Source of the DNA: CALJIC01 sp039805565
Lineage (GTDB): Bacteria > Chloroflexota > Chloroflexia > Chloroflexales > Roseiflexaceae
NCBI GenBank assembly: GCA_039805565.1
Contig: JBDLTZ010000124.1
Span: 3,369-67,368 of the forward strand
DNA length: 64,000 bases
Direction: 5' to 3'
A model generated the notes under the pieces. That model did no database searches and had not been told where the DNA came from. It saw only the letters and a program-made list of their open reading frames with translations. Positions 56,538 to 64,000 of this stretch are shown one piece after another. The position numbers and the translations under genes were made by a program. Every line of letters starts with the position of its first letter. Positions within the stretch are counted from its first letter, which is position 1.

Positions 56538-57734
56538 TCAAGCCCGATCATACACTTGCGTATACAGCGCTTCGAGATCCGAGACGATAGTATGCCAGTT
56601 GAGCTGCCCCTCAGCGAGCCGACGCGCCAGAGCGCCACAGTGTTCCGACAGGTTCGCATCGTTCGCGAACTGTACGATGCCAGCCGCCAGATCCTGCGCT
56701 GTGTCCCGAGTGAAGATGCCGAATCCGTGTCCGGCGAAAGCTTCGATCTCGCCAACCGATGTTGCCACAATTGGTCTGCCAGAGGCTAAGTAGTCGTTGA
56801 GTTTGGAGGGCCAGCGCGCCACGTTCGAGATGTTGTTGCGCATGGGTAGCGCCAGCACATCGCACGCCGCTAGGTACTCGCTCACCTTAGCGAATGGCAC
56901 CCGGCCAGTTTCGATCATCCAATCGCCCAGTCGACTGCCCATGACATCACGCAGTGGCAGGGTTGATCCGGCTACGCTCACGCCGATCGCCATAAACCGC
57001 AGCTGCGGGATCTGCCTGCGGGCGATGGCGAGCGTCTCCACGAGTAGGTCGACTTCCTTCAGTGGTAGCGCGCCCATGTAGCCGACGATGTAGGCGTCTT
57101 GCGGGACCCCGAGCTCTGTCCGTGCAGCGCCTCGATCGAGCGGCTTGATCGTCTCGGTGTCGGAGCCACCTGGCATAATGAGCAGGGGATCTGGGCGCAC
57201 ACCTAGCCCGAGCGCCCGCTTATGCAGGGCACGACTCGCGACGGTTGTCGCGTCGGCCTGGCTGCGGAATGCTTCCTCGAAGAACGTCTCAACTGGCCCA
57301 TACAAGAGTTTTGTCAGGCGCCCTGGGCGCTCGGCCTGGGTCCCACCACGTCCCCACCAGTCGCACCAATCGATCACCAACTTGCCGCCCACCGACCGGG
57401 ACTGGGCGCGGGCATAGAGGGCGGGGAGGATGACCGCTGGTCGGCAGTCCCATGCGTGAATGATGTCCCAGGTGCGTCCGTGGAGCAGGCCCACGCGGCA
57501 GGCCGTATCCCACAAGTCCCACCCGGTTCGGCCCACACCAGTCAGCAAGTCGGGGGTGTGGATGATAGTCACACCCTCACTACACTCATATTCAAAGCCG
57601 GTGCGGCGGTCTGCGGAGATGGTCAGAAGCGTGACCTCATGGCCGCGTCGGACGAGATAGCGGGCGGTATGGTACGCCCGGTAGAACGTGCCGCCCTTCC
57701 TGGCGACATTGTGGTTGAGATAGAGTATTCGCAT
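56538..57734 (-). CDS. GT4-type glycosyltransferase
   Basis: 398 aa. GT-B fold: N-terminal MRILYLNHNVARKGGTFYRAYH, an acceptor domain, then donor domain with YIVGYMGALPLKEVDLLVETL and the nucleotide-sugar motif ALPMRNNISNVARWPSKLNDYLASG, in which the usual E-x7-E is changed to a N-R-W-P-S-K-L pattern (GT4 subgroup seen in glycan clusters). The last part contains AIDEVGEIEAFAGHGFGIF-like residues. Sugar and acceptor unknown. It precedes the other GT4 gene by 1 bp on the same strand. Confidence 0.85.
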   Translation of the reverse strand: MRILYLNHNVARKGGTFYRAYHTARYLVRRGHEVTLLTISADRRTGFEYECSEGVTIIHTPDLLTGVGRTGWDLWDTACRVGLLHGRTWDIIHAWDCRPAVILPALYARAQSRSVGGKLVIDWCDWWGRGGTQAERPGRLTKLLYGPVETFFEEAFRSQADATTVASRALHKRALGLGVRPDPLLIMPGGSDTETIKPLDRGAARTELGVPQDAYIVGYMGALPLKEVDLLVETLAIARRQIPQLRFMAIGVSVAGSTLPLRDVMGSRLGDWMIETGRVPFAKVSEYLAACDVLALPMRNNISNVARWPSKLNDYLASGRPIVATSVGEIEAFAGHGFGIFTRDTAQDLAAGIVQFANDANLSEHCGALARRLAEGQLNWHTIVSDLEALYTQVYDRA

Positions 57735-57735
57735 A

Positions 57736-58878
57736 TTAGCCTAGGTGCCGCACGTCCGTATGTGGCGCCACTCCCTGTATCAGAGTACCCACCCAGCTTT
57801 CGACAAAGCGGGGGAGCGTGAACTTTTCCTCGTAGAGCGCGCGGCTACGCTCGCCCATCACCCGGCGTAACTCCGGGTCGCTAAGTACCTGCCTCACTCG
57901 CTCAGCCAGAGCGGAAGGATCTCTGGGGTGCACAATGTAGCCGTTCCAGCCATCCTGGACGGATTCTCCTAGTGCGCCGTGGTCGGTGCAGATAATTGGC
58001 AGGCCTGCCGCCAGCGCCTCGACGGTGACCACTGCGTGCCCCTCGACACGGTAGTACGATGGGAAGACGAAGACGTCGGCGCGGGCGAACGCGTCGTACT
58101 TTGCCTGTCCGCTCAGCACTCCTGGGAACGACACGCGCTCCGCGAGGCCCCGCTCGCGCACGATCGCCATCGCCTCGTCGCGCTCCTCCGGCGAGGCCCA
58201 TTCGCCCATCAAGACGAATGTCGTGCCCAGGATGTGTGGCGCTGCACGCAGGATATCGAGCGCGCCCTTCTCTCGGCATAACAACCCAACGAACAGCACA
58301 GTTGGCCGTTCGCTGCACTGCTTGGATGCGAGCATGTGTTCGCGCGCGGTGGCAAATGGCGCACCCTCTACCCCGTTAACGACCACGGCAACCCGCTCGG
58401 GAGCAATGACGCCATCGAACAGCCGGGTCAGGTTGCGCCCCTGCACCATAGCCATGGTCACCCGTCCCAGCACCGCCCGGACAAGCCACGCGCGCCATCC
58501 ATTATAGTGCATGTAATGGCAGTACCCCCCGTGCAGGCGGAATATGACCCGCACACCCATCAGCATAGCCGGCACCATGACAAGTGCATCGCGGAGGAAG
58601 CCGGCGAAGCTTCTGGAGTTCGTCAACGGTAGGTACGCAACACCCGGCCGGTAGGTCACGAGCAGCCATAAATACCGCACGATCTGGCCGAGGCTCTTCA
58701 GCATCTTCGCCAGGGGTCGCTTTCCCTTGTCGGCCAACGACCGCGAGATTTGCGTATTGAGGTGGACGTACTCGATCTCCGGGTGGCTGCCGAGATGGCG
58801 CACCAGAGCTTCGGTCATCAGTTCCGGCCCGCTCATTGGCGGCGGGAGAGGGCCAAGGAGCAAGACTCGCACGGGCAT
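57736..58878 (-). CDS. GT4-type glycosyltransferase
   Basis: 380 aa. GT-B enzyme with LLLGPLPPPMSGPELMTEAL at the start (membrane-facing N-terminal domain), a hydrophobic stretch (VMVPAMLMGVRVIFRLHGG), and the donor domain GLLCREKGALDILRAAPHI and SYYRVEGHAVVTVEALAAGLPIICTD (E-x7-E intact). Start at ATG 58878; the open frame to 58992 overlaps the end of the asparagine synthase gene. Probably extends the lipid-linked sugar chain. Confidence 0.87.
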   Translation of the reverse strand: MPVRVLLLGPLPPPMSGPELMTEALVRHLGSHPEIEYVHLNTQISRSLADKGKRPLAKMLKSLGQIVRYLWLLVTYRPGVAYLPLTNSRSFAGFLRDALVMVPAMLMGVRVIFRLHGGYCHYMHYNGWRAWLVRAVLGRVTMAMVQGRNLTRLFDGVIAPERVAVVVNGVEGAPFATAREHMLASKQCSERPTVLFVGLLCREKGALDILRAAPHILGTTFVLMGEWASPEERDEAMAIVRERGLAERVSFPGVLSGQAKYDAFARADVFVFPSYYRVEGHAVVTVEALAAGLPIICTDHGALGESVQDGWNGYIVHPRDPSALAERVRQVLSDPELRRVMGERSRALYEEKFTLPRFVESWVGTLIQGVAPHTDVRHLG

Positions 58879-58897
58879 TGGGGCATGCACTCCGCCG

Positions 58898-60808
58898 CTA
58901 GAAGGATTGTCCACGAATAAACTGCCTCTCCCATAGCTCGAGGTTGAGCAGCGCGTACAGCCGCCGTTGGTGGTCGCGCTTGCCTGACACATGTTCGTTC
59001 ACCAAGCGCCTAACGATATCGCGGTGCAGCAGCCGCGCCGTAAATGAGTCCTCGCCCAGAAGTGTTTGCTCGAGCAGTGGTCGTAGTTCGCCGCGTAGCC
59101 AGGTGCCGAGCGGCGGAGTTAAGCCCTGTTTGGGCCGGTCGAGGACACTATTGGGCACAATCCCGCGCAGCGCTCGTTTGAAGATGTGCTTCGGTTGCCC
59201 GCGGTACAGCTTGCACGCCGCTGGGATGCTAGCGCAGAATTGTACGAAGTCAGGGTCGAGCAGTGGAGGCCTTGCCTCGAGGCTCCAGGCCATTGAGGCG
59301 CGGTCAACCTTCACCAGCAGTTGGTCGGGGAGGTGCAGCATGAAGCTGAAGTACAGTTCGCGGTCCAGCCCGCTGAACTTCTGCGCCGTTTGCCAGGTGT
59401 GGTCGAGCGGTTGCAGCCCCGTGATACTGTGGTTGCCATGCGTGAGCCAGCGCCCTAGGTCCCTCGTGGGGAAGATTTCGGAGAGTGCCAGGTTGCGCCG
59501 CCAACCCCGCTCGCCGAAGACCCGGGCGGTTTTGCGAAAGCGGTATGGCAGGCTCGCCTCACTCGCTAGGGCTGGGAGCGAGTCGACGAGCGCCACGAGC
59601 GCATGCCCGACTGAGGCGGGTAGCGACAGGCGTTCCGCAAGCGCGAAGGAGCGGTGCCGTAGAGTGTAGCCAGCGAAGTTCTCGTCGCCCCCGTCGCCGT
59701 TGAGCACCACCGTCACATGTTGCCGCGCGACCTGCGACATAAAGTATGTCGGGATAGCGGCGGCGTCGGCGAACGGTTCCTCGTAGTGCCGGACAATCGC
59801 TGGTAGCTCCCCCGGGCGAACCTCAGCCGTGAGCTGCGTGTGGTCACAGCCGAACGCCCGCGCTACCTCGCGCGCGTGGTCTGATTCATCGAGTGGGCTA
59901 CCGGCAAAGCCGACGGAGAACGTCTTAACCGGCCGTGATGAGTGGCGCGCCATCAAGGCCACGATTGCACTTGAGTCAACGCCCCCGCTGAGGAACGCAC
60001 CGAGCGGTACGTCGCTCATCATACGCATGCGTGTAGACTCGTCGAGGCGTTCAACGATCTGCCGCTCGATTTCCGATTGGGGCAGGTTCAGTTTGCGGCT
60101 GAAGTCCAGCTCCCAGTAGGGCGCGAGGTGCCTGATACCCGTCGCGTCAGCCACGAGGTAGTGCCCGCCCTGCAACTTGCGGATGTCAACGAACGCGGTG
60201 AGCGGCGCTGGTATGTACCCGAGCGACAGGTAGGCCTCAAGTGCCCCGGCATCGACCTCGCGCGCGATTTCGCCCGTTGCTAGTAATGCTCCGATCGTCG
60301 AGGCGAACACCAGACCATCGCCGGTTTCGGCGTAGTAGAGCGGCTTCTCGCCAATCGGGTCGCGCGCCAGCAGCAGCTTTCGCGTGTTCGCGTCCCATAG
60401 CCCGAACGCGAACATGCCACGCAGCTTTCTCAGGTAGGCAGGAGCGTCGTCCAGCCCGTGCTCCTCGTAGAGGTGGATGAGAACTTCGGTGTCGCTGCTG
60501 GTGCGGATAGTGTGCCGCTGCGTGCGGGCTAAGCTCTCCCGCAGTTCCTGGTAGTTGTAGATCTCCCCGTTGAAGGTGACCTGGACGGCGCCGTCCTCAT
60601 TCTGCATCGGCTGGGTGGAGCGAAGGTCCAGGTCGATGATCGCCAGACGGCGGTGTGCGAAGCCGATGCGCCCTTCTTGCTCGACCCAGCTACCCTGTGC
60701 ATCTGGGCCGCGATACGCCATACTTCCTGACATGCGCGACATCAGGCGAGATGCTGTATCGTACGCCACGGTGTCCCGGTACCAGAGCTTTCCGGCAATA
60801 CCACACAT
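58898..60808 (-). CDS. asnB: Asparagine synthase (glutamine-hydrolysing)
   Basis: 636 aa. N-terminal class II glutamine amidotransferase (nucleophile Cys2 in MCGIAGKLW; MAYRGPDAQG; RLAIIDL) and C-terminal ATP-pyrophosphatase synthase domain (SGGVDSSAIVALMA; SVGFAGSPLDESDHA; LNGDGGDENFAGY). In glycan clusters such enzymes amidate sugar carboxylates or form amide-linked sugars rather than making asparagine, so the housekeeping name is tentative. Flanked by glycosyltransferase and methyltransferase genes. Confidence 0.9.
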   Translation of the reverse strand: MCGIAGKLWYRDTVAYDTASRLMSRMSGSMAYRGPDAQGSWVEQEGRIGFAHRRLAIIDLDLRSTQPMQNEDGAVQVTFNGEIYNYQELRESLARTQRHTIRTSSDTEVLIHLYEEHGLDDAPAYLRKLRGMFAFGLWDANTRKLLLARDPIGEKPLYYAETGDGLVFASTIGALLATGEIAREVDAGALEAYLSLGYIPAPLTAFVDIRKLQGGHYLVADATGIRHLAPYWELDFSRKLNLPQSEIERQIVERLDESTRMRMMSDVPLGAFLSGGVDSSAIVALMARHSSRPVKTFSVGFAGSPLDESDHAREVARAFGCDHTQLTAEVRPGELPAIVRHYEEPFADAAAIPTYFMSQVARQHVTVVLNGDGGDENFAGYTLRHRSFALAERLSLPASVGHALVALVDSLPALASEASLPYRFRKTARVFGERGWRRNLALSEIFPTRDLGRWLTHGNHSITGLQPLDHTWQTAQKFSGLDRELYFSFMLHLPDQLLVKVDRASMAWSLEARPPLLDPDFVQFCASIPAACKLYRGQPKHIFKRALRGIVPNSVLDRPKQGLTPPLGTWLRGELRPLLEQTLLGEDSFTARLLHRDIVRRLVNEHVSGKRDHQRRLYALLNLELWERQFIRGQSF

Positions 60809-60822
60809 ACGGTTTCTCAGGC

Positions 60823-61812
60823 TTACTGCCGACGGGTCGCGGTGACGGCGACGCCGTCATGCGGGTGCCGCCTGACATCGACAAATCCTTCCTCCGCCAG
60901 CACGCGCACCACGGTCTCGAAGCGTTGCGGTTGGTCGAAGGCAGGTGTATACATATCAAAGGTGTCCAGGAACATCCAGGTTCGGAAGTCCTCTGGCGTT
61001 AGGTCAATGTGCTGCAGGTACGACGAGGCCACTGGGGACAGGCGCATGATGACTTTACCCAAGAGGCCGCCGTGTTTAGCCGCGAACAGGAGCGGGTACA
61101 ACGCGTCGACCAGGCCGTGGCAGAAGGCGATCTGCTTCTCGCGCGCGAGCCGTTTCACGAACGGCCGAAGCAGGTACTTGAAGCCTGATGTCCCCACCAG
61201 GCTCTTCCAAGTCAGTGCGTATATCCAGAGGCCGATCTGTCCTCCTGGCCGCACCATTTTACAGAGTGCACGAATACTCTTGATTGGGTCTGGGGTGTGC
61301 TGGATGACGCCGATGCAGTAGACATAGTCGAACGTGGCTGGCGCGAAAGGGAGCTCGTAGATCGATGCTTGGCTCACCACCGCTTCCGTGCCCGCTAGAT
61401 TGACATGGCACGCCTCAACGGCGCTGCTCAGATCGATGGCATGCAACAAGGCCCCGTACTTTCTGGCCGTGATCTCAGCGAACCGCCCGGCCCCACATCC
61501 TGCGTCGAGCACCTGCTTACCTCGCAGGTCGTCTGCGGTCCAGCCGGTGATGTCTAGGAAGCGCTGTTCGGAGTAGTTTGTGCGGTTGTATGAGTCGAGC
61601 TGCACTTTGCTAAAAGTGTTCCACTGGAACCCGAAGCTCGAAGTGTATGCGTCCGTGTTCACGAACCGGGTGACGCCGTTGACGACTGAGTACTGCCGGC
61701 CGCAGGAGGCACACTGCCTGACCTGCTCATCTTCGCTATACTGCCTGGAGAGGTCGATCTCTCCTCCGCACGATAGGCAACAGAAATGTACGTGTTCTCG
61801 TTGAAGTGTCAT
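60823..61812 (-). CDS. Zinc-ribbon SAM-dependent methyltransferase
   Basis: 329 aa. The N-terminus is a CxxC zinc ribbon (CCLSCGGEIDL at about 11-21 and RQCASCGRQY at about 31-40), then a Rossmann methyltransferase: LRGKQVLDAGCGAGRFAEI (motif I), DLSSAVEACH, FDYVYCIGVIQHTPDP. It belongs to the UbiE/Methyltransf_11 type seen in glycan clusters, and may methylate a sugar. The ATG at 61812 is the homologous start; upstream codons to 61968 come from a 56-bp tandem duplication. Its ribosome-binding site is GAAGTGG, a weaker copy of the GAGGTGG in the upstream duplicate. Confidence 0.85.
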   Translation of the reverse strand: MTLQREHVHFCCLSCGGEIDLSRQYSEDEQVRQCASCGRQYSVVNGVTRFVNTDAYTSSFGFQWNTFSKVQLDSYNRTNYSEQRFLDITGWTADDLRGKQVLDAGCGAGRFAEITARKYGALLHAIDLSSAVEACHVNLAGTEAVVSQASIYELPFAPATFDYVYCIGVIQHTPDPIKSIRALCKMVRPGGQIGLWIYALTWKSLVGTSGFKYLLRPFVKRLAREKQIAFCHGLVDALYPLLFAAKHGGLLGKVIMRLSPVASSYLQHIDLTPEDFRTWMFLDTFDMYTPAFDQPQRFETVVRVLAEEGFVDVRRHPHDGVAVTATRRQ

Positions 61813-61886
61813 AGTGCCATCCACTTCTAAAAGCAACAGAAATGTACGTGTTCTCGTTGAAGTGTCATAGTGCCATCCACCTCTAA
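61777..61886. repeat. 56-bp tandem duplication across the methyltransferase start
   Basis: About 54 bp of identity (one mismatch, CACTTCTAA versus CACCTCTAA) at 61777-61830 and 61833-61886, with a 56-bp period. Each copy carries a ribosome-binding site, an ATG and 12 codons. The upstream copy is out of frame with the gene and ends at TAG (61829-61827), giving a 13-codon upstream ORF (61868-61827). Confidence 0.9.
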
Positions 61887-62602
61887 TTGGTCGTCTGCCG
61901 CGCGACGACAACATACCCGAGAGTGTACTTCGACGTTGATACGAAACGATCCAGCGAGTATCCGACAAATTGTATCAGCGCGCACAGCGGGAGCGTCAGC
62001 ACGACTCGGACCCCTAGGTTGCGCCGCACTCCCGCAGCGTCGGCCGGGTTGGCCCAGTCATAGAGTGCCTTGCTGACCAGCGAGCCGATCACTACCGAGC
62101 CCCAGCCGCCGCGTCGCCAGATCTGCTCTACTGTGAAGCCGTGTTGCTCGAGCAGTATGCGTAAGCTGTAGGGGGTGAATCGGAAGAAGTCACGCGGCTC
62201 TTCGTGGAGCGGCTCGAGGAACGGGACGGACAGGATAAAAATGCCGCCCGGCTTGAGCACGCGGGCGACCTCGGCAAGGAACAGATGCGGCTCTGGCAGA
62301 TGCTCCATCAGTTCTGTCGCGAGCACCGTGTCGGCTATACTATGTGGTAAGGGCAGGTGCAGTGCGTCGGCTACTGTGTCGGGGGTAGCGTGCTCGAGGC
62401 TGACCGGCCAGTCCACGCCGATGTAGCGGTCGACCTTTTGCTCGAAGATCGGCTGGTACTGGCGCCTGCCGCAGCCAATATCGAGCATGGTCCCGGATAC
62501 ATAGGTTCGTGCTTGCTCCAAGGCGGGAAGCATATGAACGAGCCCGATGTATCGCGGGAAGAGCCAGGTGTGTTTCAGCGTATGTTTGAGTTGTTTTATC
62601 AT
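61883..62602 (-). CDS. SAM-dependent methyltransferase (class I)
   Basis: 239 aa. Motif I TMLDIGCGRRQYQPIFEQKV, then DTVADALHLPLPHSIADTVL and ATELMEHLPEPHLFLAEVARVLKPGG, and a LSVPFLEPLHEEPRDFFRFTPYSL segment. The ATG at 62602 overlaps the preceding stop (ATGA), so it is coupled to the ligase-like gene. The stop codon lies inside the tandem duplication that spans the following gene's start. Confidence 0.87.
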   Translation of the reverse strand: MIKQLKHTLKHTWLFPRYIGLVHMLPALEQARTYVSGTMLDIGCGRRQYQPIFEQKVDRYIGVDWPVSLEHATPDTVADALHLPLPHSIADTVLATELMEHLPEPHLFLAEVARVLKPGGIFILSVPFLEPLHEEPRDFFRFTPYSLRILLEQHGFTVEQIWRRGGWGSVVIGSLVSKALYDWANPADAAGVRRNLGVRVVLTLPLCALIQFVGYSLDRFVSTSKYTLGYVVVARQTTN

Positions 62603-64000
62603 GTGGTTGTAGTGACAGAGCTGGAGCGCCCGTGGATACGCCAGACGGCGACTACGAGCCAGACGAGCAGCGTATAGCGAGTGGTCTCGAGATAGTTGTC
62701 GATCGCGGCCAGACCCAAGAGCATCAGCAGTCCCATCAACGCCCAACTGGCGAGGACGCGCTGCTCAATATCGACACTGCTGCGAATAGAGCGTATTAGC
62801 TGCAGCGCAATGATGCCGTAGATTGCAAAGTAGGCCAGCCCTCCCGGCATACCGAGCTCGATTGGCACGGACACGTAGCTCGTGAACGGCCCGTCGGTGT
62901 TGGCGCCCGAGAGGAAGAAGATGCCGCGTTGGAAGTATGGGAGGATGAAGCGCGCCGAGAGCTCACTGCGGTAGAATGGCGGCACCAAAGCGGCCGCCAC
63001 GTCGCTGGCACCAGTAGCTGCATACGGTACGATGGCGATGCTACGGAACGCGCGGCTGTTGTAGGTGCCCGGACCTGTGCCCACGATGAGTGAGTACGGC
63101 CGTAGCTCCCAGACCTGCGGCACGCTCCGCAGCAACTGCACCTTGCCCAGCTGATTGAAGTAGGTGGGGATCTGGCTCAGTGTGTTGAGCACGTTGAACC
63201 GCGCGAAGCCAATGGTGGACAGCGCGAGCATTGGTAGGAGCACACCCGCCATGGCCAGCAGTACGAGGCGGCGTGGGAGCTTGCCGGCGAACAGGCGGCT
63301 ACGCAGCTCGATCACCAGCCCGAAAACGACCACTGTGGCAGCGGCGAACACCAGCCACAGGGTCTGGAAGGCGCAGAGCAGGAAGAGCATGCCGCTCCAC
63401 AGCATAATGGCTAGGTCGAACCGACTGAGCCTGCGGTAACGCCAACGCGCCATCGAGTAGCTCACCATCATGATGAGGAAGAAGGCGAGCTGGTTCTGGT
63501 TGTAGCCGAACGTTCCGAACACGAAGTCGTGCGACTCCCCGCCGATGCCCTGGGCGGCTTGGACGGTGCCGATCACCAGGTTCGCAAGCAGCAGTAGCTT
63601 CAGCAGGCGCAGCATACGTTCACTGAACCGCCGGTCTAGCCCGAGGTTCGTCAGGATCAGGTAGAAGAGCACCGGCGTCAGCAGGCCCGCGGCAAAGAGC
63701 AGCGCGCCGAGCCAGTGTACCTCCGAGATGTTCGCAGCCCAGGCGATGACCCACGCGATGAGGACACACCAGCAGAGCGCAATGATCGTCGCGCCGTAGA
63801 CGCGCAGACGCCCGCGCACCAAGACCCACAGCGCGCAGAGGGGCAGCAGTACCGGCACGGCGATTAAGTCTACTGCGTTAAAGACCCGCGGTAGCACCGG
63901 CACCTGCTCGGTGAAGAAGCGAACGCCGATTAGCAGCGCGACTAGCACGTAGACAAGCCACTCGAGTCCCCGCCACGCTCGGGGTGGCCGGGATGCTGGT
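62599..64000 (-). CDS. O-antigen ligase/polymerase-like membrane protein (5' end beyond window)
   Basis: At least 466 codons in frame to the right edge. About eleven hydrophobic helices and a long periplasmic loop (FNQLGKVQLLRSVPQVWELR, VGTGPGTYNSRAFRS) before the last helices, the layout of Wzy/WaaL-type O-antigen ligases. A GTG at 63948 could be the start, but the codons upstream read LEWLVYVLVALLIGVRF, a plausible first helix, so the gene probably begins outside. It would ligate or polymerise the glycan at the membrane's outer side. Confidence 0.75.
   Translation of the reverse strand, partial: PASRPPRAWRGLEWLVYVLVALLIGVRFFTEQVPVLPRVFNAVDLIAVPVLLPLCALWVLVRGRLRVYGATIIALCWCVLIAWVIAWAANISEVHWLGALLFAAGLLTPVLFYLILTNLGLDRRFSERMLRLLKLLLLANLVIGTVQAAQGIGGESHDFVFGTFGYNQNQLAFFLIMMVSYSMARWRYRRLSRFDLAIMLWSGMLFLLCAFQTLWLVFAAATVVVFGLVIELRSRLFAGKLPRRLVLLAMAGVLLPMLALSTIGFARFNVLNTLSQIPTYFNQLGKVQLLRSVPQVWELRPYSLIVGTGPGTYNSRAFRSIAIVPYAATGASDVAAALVPPFYRSELSARFILPYFQRGIFFLSGANTDGPFTSYVSVPIELGMPGGLAYFAIYGIIALQLIRSIRSSVDIEQRVLASWALMGLLMLLGLAAIDNYLETTRYTLLVWLVVAVWRIHGRSSSVTTTT

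Noticed and set aside
61813..61968. Longer methyltransferase start at 61968
   Set aside because: The extra codons come from an out-of-frame copy of the tandem duplication and the previous gene's end; the CxxC domain starts at 61812.

Overview
The window is high-GC, gene-dense bacterial DNA. It most resembles the Chloroflexota, class Chloroflexia (Roseiflexus/Kouleothrix-like). The supporting features are lysine synthesis on a LysW carrier protein, FHA-GAF-cyclase and Ser/Thr-kinase signalling proteins, long transglutaminase-like and alpha-2-macroglobulin-like membrane proteins, and many short palindromic repeat elements between (and sometimes inside) genes. The lineage is inferred from gene content only.

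Layout. (1) 1-7685, minus strand: a lysine (alpha-aminoadipate/LysW) operon. A consensus promoter is followed by a 20-codon leader ORF that packs four Lys codons into eight, then a perfect 13-bp terminator hairpin, then homoaconitase large subunit, a LysE-type exporter remnant, a trans-sulfuration PLP enzyme, homoaconitase small subunit, a nucleotidyltransferase, homoisocitrate dehydrogenase, lysW, lysX and lysY (cut by the left edge). The leader plus hairpin looks like a classical lysine attenuator. The dehydrogenase carries two in-frame insertions made of the same short repeats that lie between genes. (2) 7693-13385, plus strand, divergent: a PEP-dependent dihydroxyacetone kinase system, dhaK-dhaL-glpK-dhaM-HPr-EI, i.e. 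a self-contained phosphorelay with glycerol kinase inside it. (3) 13475-28350: a Ser/Thr kinase with a DnaJ-like zinc-finger module, a GT4 glycosyltransferase, a serine hydrolase, RluA, RfbB, a lipoprotein, an ABC/FtsX export system with a duplicated permease, tRNA-Gly(GCC), a small exported protein, a D-2-hydroxyacid dehydrogenase and a VOC protein. (4) 28446-48079: a giant thioester-less alpha-2-macroglobulin-like protein, a DUF429-like protein, a PAS histidine kinase, acyl-CoA dehydrogenase, TatD, a transglutaminase, an FHA-GAF adenylate cyclase, a PSP1 protein, a sugar isomerase/oxidoreductase pair, a decayed GAF-GGDEF gene and small proteins. (5) 48212-64000: a cell-surface polysaccharide region with Wzm/Wzt export, methyltransferases, a polyprenyl-phosphate sugar transferase, an epimerase, two GT4 enzymes, asparagine synthase and an O-antigen-ligase-like protein cut by the right edge. 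Beyond about 55.4 kb the DNA is visibly less GC-biased, which suggests a separately acquired glycan cassette.

How the parts relate. The lysine operon and the Dha/PTS operon fire back to back from one intergenic region (about 7560-7793). The surface genes form an assembly-and-export pathway: nucleotide-sugar enzymes (RfbB, epimerase), priming transferase, glycosyltransferases, then Wzm/Wzt or ligase. All functional calls are from reading motifs; no database search was run.
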